In this document: one piece after another, positions 36,552 through 43,447 of the stretch
Position numbering within the stretch: position 1 is the stretch's first letter
How the letters are laid out: each line of letters opens with the position of its first letter
Assembly: GCA_964557855.1 (NCBI GenBank)
Contig: CAZLBP010000013.1
Coordinates: 32,765-96,764, forward strand
Length of the DNA stretch: 64,000 nucleotides
From: JAJRZL01 sp964557855
Lineage (GTDB): Bacteria; Zixibacteria; MSB-5A5; GN15; FEB-12
Direction: 5' to 3'
Made by a program: the position numbers and the translations under genes
The notes under the pieces: model-generated
The model's database searches: none
What the model was told of the DNA's origin: nothing
What the model saw: only the letters and a program-made list of their open reading frames with translations

Positions 36552-37965
36552 AGCGGCCGCACGCCGGCCGACACAACCGGCGCTTTTGACCAGGAGGGAA
36601 ACGTACAGCTATGAACAGTTTTATGTCAGGGTCAGATCAACTGCAGCTCGGCTGACTGAACTCGGAATTGCCAGTGGTGACCGCGTTGGCATCCTGGCCA
36701 CAAATTGCGTTGCATATCCACATCTTCTGCCCGCACTCTTTGAACTGGGCGCGGTCGCCTGTCCCCTGAGCACCCGCTACCCGCCCCGAATGCGGGCTGC
36801 GGCTTTAAAACGGATCAACTGCCGGTCGGTGATAGCCGGGAATGCTTTTCGTAATCCGGAACTCGGTTCGGATGTGTGTACGCTGTCTCTGGATGAGATA
36901 TTCGCTTCGGAAGACCGGCCATTGCTTGATCTGAAAGGCAGTAACGCACTGAATCAGGATGCGACTATCATGTTCACATCCGGATCCACATCCGTTCCCA
37001 AAGCCGTCTTACACACCTATGGCAATCACTATTACAGCGCGCTCGGTTCGAACGAGAACATCCGCTTCAAACGGGGAGACCGCTGGTTGCTCTCGTTGCC
37101 TTTGTATCACGTCGGAGGATTGGCCATCTTGTTCCGGACTATGTTATCGGGCGCGGCGGCCGTAATCCCGGAACAGGATGAAAGCCTGGTGAAATCTGTA
37201 GCGAAATACGATGTTACCCATGTCTCCATGGTTCCGACACAGATCTATCGCGTCCTTGAATCATCGGAGGATAGCACGCTCCTGAAGCGGCTCAAGGCCG
37301 TCCTGGTGGGCGGCGGTAATATGTCACCCGATTTATATGAACGGTGCCGCCGGGCAGGCCTGCCGGTCTATCTGTCTTACGGGCTGACCGAAATGGCTTC
37401 GCAGGTAACTACGACAAGGCCGGAGGACCTCGGCAAAGAGCATAAAACATCGGGGTCCATACTCAACTATCGTCAATTGAAAGTTGCCGATGAAGGGGAA
37501 ATACTGGTCAAAGGCCGGACGCTCTTCAAGGGGTATGTCGACGGTAACACTGTTAGTCTGCCAATCGATAGTGAAGGTTGGTTTCATACCGGCGACGTCG
37601 GTTCATTGGATGAAGGAGGCAACCTCACTGTAGTCGGCCGCGCGGATACGATGTTTGTTTCCGGTGGAGAGAACATATACCCGGAAGTAATAGAGTCACA
37701 TTTGATGGAATTGACGGAAATCGAGCACGCCGTTGTCGTACCGGTTAACGACGAAGAACTCGGTCAACGGCCGGTAGCGTTTGTGAAATGCTGCCACGGT
37801 CACTTTCCCGGAGAGTCGGATTTCAGCGAATCGCTGAGGCATCTCCCACGGTTTATGCAGCCGGTGGCGTATTTCGAGTGGCCCGATGAAATCACCTCGA
37901 GCAGGATGAAACCTGACCGGAAGGAACTGACGGAGCTGGCTGCCAGGCTTCGGCTTAAGCGTTGA
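36523..37965 (+). CDS. menE: o-Succinylbenzoate-CoA ligase
   Basis: 480 residues of the acyl-adenylate family. P-loop-like MFTSGSTSVPKAVLHT, LSLPLYHVGGLAIL, YGLTEMASQVT, TGDVGSLDEGG and the late VSGGENIYPEVIESH hinge are visible. The C-terminal catalytic lysine is in SSRMKPDRKEL. Last gene of the operon. With menF-D-H-C-E-B-A-G present, only a dedicated DHNA-CoA thioesterase is absent from the cluster. Confidence 0.95.
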   Translation: MTVIPNPLREAAARRPTQPALLTRRETYSYEQFYVRVRSTAARLTELGIASGDRVGILATNCVAYPHLLPALFELGAVACPLSTRYPPRMRAAALKRINCRSVIAGNAFRNPELGSDVCTLSLDEIFASEDRPLLDLKGSNALNQDATIMFTSGSTSVPKAVLHTYGNHYYSALGSNENIRFKRGDRWLLSLPLYHVGGLAILFRTMLSGAAAVIPEQDESLVKSVAKYDVTHVSMVPTQIYRVLESSEDSTLLKRLKAVLVGGGNMSPDLYERCRRAGLPVYLSYGLTEMASQVTTTRPEDLGKEHKTSGSILNYRQLKVADEGEILVKGRTLFKGYVDGNTVSLPIDSEGWFHTGDVGSLDEGGNLTVVGRADTMFVSGGENIYPEVIESHLMELTEIEHAVVVPVNDEELGQRPVAFVKCCHGHFPGESDFSESLRHLPRFMQPVAYFEWPDEITSSRMKPDRKELTELAARLRLKR

Positions 37966-38026
37966 GTGTTGAAAAGATTCGGAGATAGATGGTGTGGATT
38001 GTCATTTATTTTCTTCAAGTTCTTGA

Positions 38027-38332
38027 TTAATCCGGGCGAGTCAGGACAACAGGTCGGCAAAGGAACCCGTGCAAGGCGTCTGTCTCGAATGTATATTCCG
38101 GATTCGGGACGCCGGCTTTCAGGACCAGCGGTTCATCATTCGGTCCGATTGCCGGATCAACGTAGTTGTAGGAGAGGGGGTGAAACGGCGGCGCGAGCTC
38201 GAGCGACCAGCGCCGGGCGGTCTCCACGAGTAACAGGGGGATATCGGTGAGCCAGTCCTGACCCGCCTTTCCGAAAGTTCCGGCGATTCGTTGCGTGAAG
38301 CCGATGGGTAAGTGAATCTGCATGATATCCAT
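38027..38332 (-). pseudogene. N-terminal fragment of an aminoglycoside 6-phosphotransferase family gene
   Basis: 101 codons. The product matches the start of APH(6)/hydroxyurea-kinase-type proteins: LPIGFTQRIAGTFGKAGQDW, ARRWSLELAPPFHPLSYNYV (the family's PLSYNYV) and LVLKAGVPNPEYTFETDAL. Homology as I know it stops at about residue 87; the last 14 residues (HGFL...LTRPD) look random, and the remaining two thirds of the about 280-residue kinase, with the catalytic loop, are missing. It is a deletion remnant and not a resistance gene. Confidence 0.75.
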
Positions 38333-38544
38333 CTGGTTCCGTCGTTCGACTTATTCCATTGTTTGCAAGGTAATTTCATTGTATTTGGATTAAGTCGTCA
38401 GACACCAGCGAATCCCGGTCCTTCCCCCAAAAAATCGGGGGAGTTACTACAGCGCATTGGCTTACGGTCATGCCACTACAACGCACGAGGTTTCAGGCCC
38501 GAACGTAAAGTAACAAAAAAAGATCACTTTTTCCAAAATAATTC

Positions 38545-38573
38545 TAGGTTTCTTGGCGAGTGTTCTGTATAAT
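38545..38573 (+). promoter_or_regulatory. Candidate promoter of the RRM gene
   Basis: TATAAT at 38568-38573 is perfect; the -35 (TAGGTT, 17 bases away) is poor. Transcription from here would give an untranslated leader of about 170 bases. Confidence 0.45.
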
Positions 38574-38751
38574 ACAGTGTTAGACCCGATTTGAAATCGA
38601 CCTTTATCGTAGTATTGTCCATAAAACAACTCTCCGCTGAAGCTCAATCTCGAATGGACCGCGCACTCACGCGCAAAATGTAAGTTGTCTTCAAGGAGCT
38701 ATTTGCACTGGCAAACAGTCTTTATCATGACAACCAACTACGGAGTGTAGA

Positions 38752-39042
38752 ATGAATATCTACATCGGAAACTTGTCGTTTGAAACGACAGAAGATCAGT
38801 TACGCCAGGCCTTTCAGGGCTTTGGTGAGGTTACCAGCGTCAACATCATTACCGACAAATACAGTGGGGACCCACGGGGATTCGCATTCGTCGAGATGTC
38901 TGCCAAGAAGGAAGCTATTGCAGCGATAAGCGGCCTCAACGGTCAGGAGTTAAATGGGCGTGCGTTGAATGTCAACGAAGCGAAGCCGCGTCCTGAGAGC
39001 GGCAACCGCAACGGCGGCAATCGTCACCGTAACGTATACTGA
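38752..39042 (+). CDS. RRM-domain RNA-binding protein
   Basis: 96 residues: one RNA recognition motif (1-80) with RNP2 IYIGNL at the N-terminus and RNP1 RGFAFVEM, then a short basic Arg/Asn/Gly tail. Bacterial single-RRM proteins of this type (Rbp) are often cold-induced and bind RNA, acting somewhat as CspA proteins do. CGGAG lies about ten bases before the ATG. The unusually long leader and a hairpin after the stop make it an independent, probably post-transcriptionally controlled unit. Confidence 0.95.
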   Translation: MNIYIGNLSFETTEDQLRQAFQGFGEVTSVNIITDKYSGDPRGFAFVEMSAKKEAIAAISGLNGQELNGRALNVNEAKPRPESGNRNGGNRHRNVY

Positions 39043-39101
39043 GTCAATAGAATCGGACATGTGGAACCACGCGTCCGATCTGCTGTTTAAAGAATCGAAA
39101 G

Positions 39102-39130
39102 CGAGACCGGCCTGGAGTCGGTCTCGTCTC
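39102..39130 (+). terminator. Probable terminator after the RRM gene
   Basis: The arms CGAGACCG (39102-39109) and CGGTCTCG (39119-39126) pair perfectly, followed by TCTCTATT, which is only moderately T-rich. Confidence 0.55.
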
Positions 39131-39221
39131 TATTAACTAATAGTCGCAGAGTCGATCCAAACACGAGAGCAATAACCGGGTAGAGTCATGTGCATTAAAG
39201 CTAACGAGGTAACCGGGGTTT

Positions 39222-40244
39222 TTGAACAACAATTCTAAGTCCGAACATCGGAGATTACAGCGCGAGATAGCGGCCTATCAACATCCCGGCCGCCTAAGAA
39301 GTATCTGGCAGTTAACGAACACACTGGTGCCGTACGGTATCCTCTGGTATGTCGCCTACTGGTCTTTGGACTATTCGCTGTGGGTTACGCTTCCGACTGT
39401 CATTCTCTTGGCCGGATTCCTGGTCCGGATATTCATCATTTTTCACGATTGTGGTCACGGATCATTTTTCAGGTCCAAGAAGGCTAATGACTTCTGGGGC
39501 ATTGTGACAGGGATTCTGACTTTCACCCCCTATCATCGCTGGCGAGCCAGTCATGCCCGGCATCACGGCACCTCCGCCAATCTCGATAAACGAGGGGAGG
39601 GTGATGTATGGATAATGACTTTGAACGAGTATTTGGAGTCATCGCGCCTGGAGCGCCTGAAGTATCGTCTCTACCGAAATCCGATAATCATGTTCTTACT
39701 GGGGCCGCTGGCCATTACGTTGGTGAACAACAGGGTGGTCGGGAAGGGCGCCAGCCGTTCCGACCGACGCAGTGTTCATTCGACCAATGCCGCTCTGGCC
39801 GTGCTTATTGCCGCCATGCTGGTTCTGGTCGGGTGGCAGGCTTTTCTGCTCATACAGCTTTCTTCGGTTTTTCTCGCTCACATAGCCGGTGTCTGGCTCT
39901 TCTATGTTCAGCATCAGTTTGAGGACGTTTACTGGGAAAGGAATGCTGACTGGGATTTTGTTACTGCCGCTCTTCAGGGTGGTTCCTTTTACAAACTTCC
40001 CGCTCTTTTACGGTGGTTTTCAGGAAGCATCGGATATCATCATATCCATCATCTCAATTCTCGGATTCCAAATTACCGTTTAGCACGATGCCAAGAGAAC
40101 CTCCCCGTTCTGCAACAAGCCAAGACAATCGGACTGTTCTCGAGCTTCAAGTCCCTGACGTACCGGTTATGGGATGAAGAGGCCGGCAAGCTAATCAGTT
40201 TCAGTGAGCTGCGCCGGCAGCGAACGGGAAGTGCCGAGGGATAA
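39222..40244 (+). CDS. Membrane fatty acid desaturase
   Basis: 340 residues with four or more membrane helices. The three histidine boxes that hold the di-iron centre are HDCGHGS (about 76), HARHHGTS (about 108) and HHIHHLN (about 270). It resembles omega-6/delta-12-type acyl-lipid desaturases; the exact position of the double bond is not readable. The apparent start is TTG with a weak GAGGT upstream. It follows the RRM gene, and a joint role in cold adaptation is plausible but inferred. Confidence 0.93.
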   Translation: MNNNSKSEHRRLQREIAAYQHPGRLRSIWQLTNTLVPYGILWYVAYWSLDYSLWVTLPTVILLAGFLVRIFIIFHDCGHGSFFRSKKANDFWGIVTGILTFTPYHRWRASHARHHGTSANLDKRGEGDVWIMTLNEYLESSRLERLKYRLYRNPIIMFLLGPLAITLVNNRVVGKGASRSDRRSVHSTNAALAVLIAAMLVLVGWQAFLLIQLSSVFLAHIAGVWLFYVQHQFEDVYWERNADWDFVTAALQGGSFYKLPALLRWFSGSIGYHHIHHLNSRIPNYRLARCQENLPVLQQAKTIGLFSSFKSLTYRLWDEEAGKLISFSELRRQRTGSAEG

Positions 40245-40284
40245 AACCGGCCAAACTTCCGACTTCTCACCTTTTTTGAGTCCC

Positions 40285-40317
40285 GTAGGTCGAGCCCTCT
40301 TGGGGCTTGACATTTTC
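40285..40317 (+). repeat. Left REP hairpin of the RAYT unit
   Basis: It starts with GTAG, then GTCGAGCCC and GGGCTTGAC form a nine-pair stem with one G-T wobble. The right-hand copy at 40859 is the same sequence inverted, with a few differences. Confidence 0.8.
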
Positions 40318-40342
40318 AATTGTACGTGTCTATCTTTGACTC

Positions 40343-40848
40343 ATGTCCAATCTTCGACGTTACAACCATAAGGGCCTGTCCTATTTCACTACCAACGTGA
40401 CGCTCGACCGCAAGCCATTTCTGGTTGATAACATCGATTTGCTTCACAATACTCTTGCCCGCGCCAATGAACTATTCGACTTTGAAATCTCCGCCTGGGT
40501 GATATTGCCTGACCATTTCCATTTCCTCGTCTATCAACGCTCAACGGACCTTTCCCGTGTCTTGAAAGGATTCAAGCAAGGACTCGGCCTTGCTCCTATC
40601 GCAAGAGGATGCAAATGCGCTCTGGCAGAGTCTGGCAGCTACGATTCTGGGACCACATCATTAGAGATCAAGAAGACTTCAATCGGCACGTTGATTATAT
40701 ACATTACAATCCTGTTAAACATGGTTTCGTCAGGCGCCCGATTGATTACCGGCATTCATCGTTTCGCGATTTCGTGAAAAACGGATTCTATGGACCCGAT
40801 TGGGGAGTGATAGAAGTTCCTCATGTCGAAGGTGATTTTGGAGAATGA
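40343..40848 (+). pseudogene. REP-associated tyrosine transposase (RAYT), frameshifted
   Basis: A Y1/HUH transposase of the IS200-like RAYT class in two frames. The first part from ATG 40343 carries the metal-binding HUH in LPDHFHFLVY and runs to about LKGFKQGL. The second part, readable from about 40590 in the -1 frame, carries SGRVWQLRFWDHIIRD and the catalytic Tyr region DYIHYNPVKHG, ending at 40848. A single-base indel near 40575-40600 separates them. RAYTs move or process REP sequences, and inverted REP hairpins flank this one. Confidence 0.88.
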
Positions 40849-40858
40849 ACCGAAGGGC

Positions 40859-40885
40859 GTCAACCCCCAAGAGGGCTTGACCTAC
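40859..40885 (-). repeat. Right REP hairpin of the RAYT unit
   Basis: Read on the minus strand it begins GTAGGTCAAGCCCTCTTGGG and continues to a GTTGAC arm. It is an inverted copy of the left REP, so the GTAG feet face outward on both sides of the transposase. Confidence 0.8.
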
Positions 40886-40931
40886 AGTACTGAGAACAAC
40901 CAGACTAAATGACCTGATACAGGAGGATTGC

Positions 40932-41441
40932 ATGGCAATTAGTGAATTCATTCTGCCGGAGTTCGACCACGAGATGGCGAATACACGCAAGACGCTCCAA
41001 CGTCTGCCCAATGACAAGTTTGACTGGCGACCGCACGAGAAGTCGTATACGTTGCAGGCGCTGACCTGTCACCTGGCGAACGTGCCTTCGTGGACCGCGA
41101 TGACATTGACGCAGGATTCGTTCGACGTGGCACCGGAAGGGACTGAGCCTTTCGCCACACCGCAGGCATCATGTACCGACGATCTGTTGAAAATATTCGA
41201 CAAAAATGTCGCTGAGGCCCGTGCCGCGATTGCGTCTGTCAGTGATGAAGAGTTGCAGAAACCGTGGACGCTGCTGCAGGGAGGCAAGGAGGTCTTCACT
41301 ATGCCGCGGATGGCTGTGCTGCGCTTGTTCATTCTAAGCCACAATATCCATCATCGGGCCCAATTAGGGGTGTACCTGCGGCTCAATGATGTGCCAGTGC
41401 CGGCTATCTACGGGCCGTCGGCGGACGAGGAGGGGATGTAG
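40932..41441 (+). CDS. DinB family protein
   Basis: 169 residues of the DinB four-helix metal-binding fold. Candidate ligands are the His in LTCHLANVPSW (about 48) and the pair in LSHNIHHRAQLGVYLR (about 140), which is the usual family signature. Members include thiol-dependent transferases and stress proteins of unknown substrate. AGGAGG lies seven bases before the ATG. It stands alone after the RAYT unit. Confidence 0.92.
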   Translation: MAISEFILPEFDHEMANTRKTLQRLPNDKFDWRPHEKSYTLQALTCHLANVPSWTAMTLTQDSFDVAPEGTEPFATPQASCTDDLLKIFDKNVAEARAAIASVSDEELQKPWTLLQGGKEVFTMPRMAVLRLFILSHNIHHRAQLGVYLRLNDVPVPAIYGPSADEEGM

Positions 41442-41451
41442 GCGTCCGGAT

Positions 41452-41510
41452 GTAGTGGAGGCGTGTCAGTTCACACGCCCGCCGTTGGCAGGGGCGGGAC
41501 CTGACGCAAC
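41452..41510 (+). repeat. GTAG foot plus ACCTGAC-type inverted repeat, copy 2
   Basis: GTAG at 41452, then GGCGTGT (41460-41466) and ACACGCC (41473-41479) form a stem. A second layer pairs GTCAG with CTGAC and CCCGCC with GGCGGG. It ends CCTGACGCAAC, like the copy at 56037. Confidence 0.55.
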
Positions 41511-41584
41511 TTGAAATGGCCGAACCAGTATCTCTGGAAGGACATAAGCGGAATGCGGCTGGAGAATCTCCGGTGTTCAGTCAT

Positions 41585-42433
41585 TTACGGTTTGCCGGCA
41601 ATTACAGCAAACTCGTCACTGTTCGGGTTGAACGGAGTGCCCTTTACATCCGAAAACACGCTGTCAACTATCAGGCCGGCGGAGGCCAGTTCCGCAAGTA
41701 TGGTCTTCCGGCTGAAATACTGAAGCCAGTTGTAAATGACTTTTGCTCTGAAGGGTTCAATGATGGTGTACTTGTCAAGCACGACCTTCTCCTGTTCGTA
41801 CTTAAACGTATTCCGGAATCCGTAATAGGTTCCGGCGGACCAGAATCCTTCCAACAGGTTAAGGCCGTATGCTGCTTCTTCTTTTCAATGGGCAAATGCA
41901 TTCAGTGTATAAACATCGAATAGGATATATCCCTGCGGGTTCAGCATTGCAGACCATTTCGCGAGTAAGCTCTTTCTTTGTCTCGGGCTAAGGGCACAAT
42001 AGTCACACATGATCATCAGTATGAGGTCAAAGCGCTCACTGGTCTCGAATCCCAAGTAGTCTTCGTTAATATACTGGATTTCCATGCCCTCATTATGGGC
42101 CGTTTCCGCAGCATAATTCAGCGAACGAGTGGAGAAGTCGATGCCGGTGACGCGTGCCCCGGATCGGGCCAGTCGGTTTGTATACAGGCCCGGTCCGCAG
42201 CCAAAATCTACAATCTTTTGTTGAGGTCCGATCCGGAACCTGGAGATCATCCAGCTAACGGAGCGATCTATGAAGCTGATTCTACGGGATGACACATCAA
42301 TATCGCGGTTCAGATGATAACTCAGCATCTGCCGTAAAGTGTGGTCGTCCGTCCACAAGTCACGGGCGGTATAATGCTCGAACAGTCGGGGACGTCGGTT
42401 GATTTCCTTCAAGAACTCGAAGAATCCCTCCAC
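41585..42433 (-). pseudogene. SAM-dependent methyltransferase interrupted by one in-frame TGA
   Basis: From a GTG at 42433 the frame runs 182 codons, meets TGA at 41887-41885 and then continues in the same frame to 41585 with clearly homologous sequence. Before the stop: FFEFLKEINRRPRLFEHYTA, the SAM site IVDFGCGPGLYTNRLA and VTGIDFSTRSLNYA. After it: LLEGFWSAGTYYGFRNTFKY, EKVVLDKYTIIEP, YNWLQYFS and a C-terminal DEFAVIAGK. The TGA lies where I expect Arg or Gln (VYTLNAF-x-x-KEE), as if CGA had become TGA. Without readthrough, a 182-residue protein with the complete SAM site but no substrate part would be made. Confidence 0.85.
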
Positions 42434-42551
42434 ACATTCGTTGAGCCTACGACTCTTAGCATCCTGGACAGATTGGACACAGGCCGGTTATGTGAACCCT
42501 GATCTCGATTTAGTCCGCTCGCCTACGACAGACGAATTTTGTCGTTACCCG

Positions 42552-43019
42552 TTACTGGGCGATTTTCCACGCGCCTTCGTGCCGCAGCATCATGTGGCGG
42601 ACCTGGCCCTCCTGACCGTTGCCGGTTTTCTGATTGAGAATGACCAGCGCGGTGTCGCCCCGGATCTCCTGGGAAACGACCGTTACGGAGTCCAGTCCGC
42701 CCATCTGAGTAAGCGCTTGCTCGGTCATCTGTATCATCTGTGCCTCGACGTCCTCAATCGGTTCGTTGAACCGTTCCATGGCCGTGGGGTGAAAGTGCTC
42801 GTGCAGATCCAGGTCGCCGGACACCATGGCATAGTAAAACGCCACGGCGCGCTGTCCGGGGCTGTCGGGATCGATAGAGACCTGTTCGTCAACCGCTTCG
42901 GGCTGAGTTTCGGCAGTCTGCTGTTGATCGGTTTGGGCGCCTTCTTCAGTACCGTCGCCTCCGCCGCAGCCGGCCAGGATGACGACGAGGCCTAACAAAA
43001 CAGTCATCATGCGAATCAT
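42552..43019 (-). CDS. Lipoprotein with NTF2-like (DUF4878-type) domain
   Basis: 155 residues. The signal peptide ends in the lipobox VILAGCGGG (Cys at about 18). A Gln/Glu/Thr-rich linker (about 20-50) leads to a small alpha+beta domain (RAVAFYYAMVSGDLDLHEHF...GDTALVILNQ...GAWKIAQ) like NTF2-type DUF4878 proteins. Function unknown; the place is the outer or inner membrane facing the periplasm. GAAAGGAA precedes the ATG. It is a single gene. Confidence 0.88.
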   Translation of the reverse strand: MIRMMTVLLGLVVILAGCGGGDGTEEGAQTDQQQTAETQPEAVDEQVSIDPDSPGQRAVAFYYAMVSGDLDLHEHFHPTAMERFNEPIEDVEAQMIQMTEQALTQMGGLDSVTVVSQEIRGDTALVILNQKTGNGQEGQVRHMMLRHEGAWKIAQ

Positions 43020-43447
43020 TTCTCGAGTTCCTTTCTTACAGGATCATTTGCGGCGCCCGGTGCTTTTCCTCGCGGCCAACGCCCCCCGCGCGAGCAGCCA
43101 GTATTGTCCGTCTGAGACGGACGGTTCTTTGCAGATACGTTGACGAAGATACGGCTATATCTGCGGACGTCAAGTCAAAGTCCGGTTGCCTGAGATATTC
43201 CGATGTAAGCCTTTTGAGCGGTTAAAATTCTTCACCCTTCGACTTCGCTCGGGGTAACTTAGACCTGTCATTCCAATCTCTTACTTGTCATTTCTATCTC
43301 TTACTCGTCATCCCTATTTCTTAGTTGTCATTCCTGCGCGGGCATTCCTGCGCAGGCAGGAAACCAATCCGCCCTTCCAAAGAAGATGGACCCCGGCCTT
43401 CGCCGGGGTGACAAACCCACGGTTCGGCTTCTCCGTTCAGGAACAGA
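43020..43447. other. Intergenic region with tandem and hairpin repeats
   Basis: About 430 bases. It holds a period-20 tandem repeat (43266-43330), a TTCCTGC-gcag-GCAGGAA hairpin (43345-43362) and an ACCCCGGC-cttc-GCCGGGGT hairpin (43391-43410). The last two belong to a hairpin type common in many bacterial intergenic regions. No gene is seen. Confidence 0.75.
43266..43330 (+). repeat. Period-20 tandem repeat
   Basis: Units begin at 43266, 43286, 43306 and 43326, each starting T/CGTCAT and reading about TGTCATTCCTATCTCTTACT. There are three full imperfect copies, and the fourth runs into the next hairpin. Confidence 0.85.

Larger units (their letters stand above)
37966..38751. other. Intergenic region with a gene fragment and the RRM leader
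   Basis: Nearly 800 bases. It holds the aminoglycoside-kinase fragment (38027-38332, minus), a small TCCCCC/GGGGGA stem at 38423-38442 and the promoter and long leader of the RRM gene. No complete gene is seen apart from these. Confidence 0.7.

Noticed and set aside
40575..40610. Programmed frameshift in the RAYT transposase
   Set aside because: I see no slippery heptamer or downstream stimulatory stem at the break, and RAYT genes are normally in one frame.
41885..41887. In-frame TGA in the methyltransferase as selenocysteine
   Set aside because: The position is normally Arg/Gln and not Cys, no redox motif surrounds it, and I see no SECIS-like hairpin directly downstream.
43266..43330. Tandem repeat as a CRISPR array
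   Set aside because: The repeats adjoin with no spacers, are 20 bases and diverged, and no cas gene is in the window.
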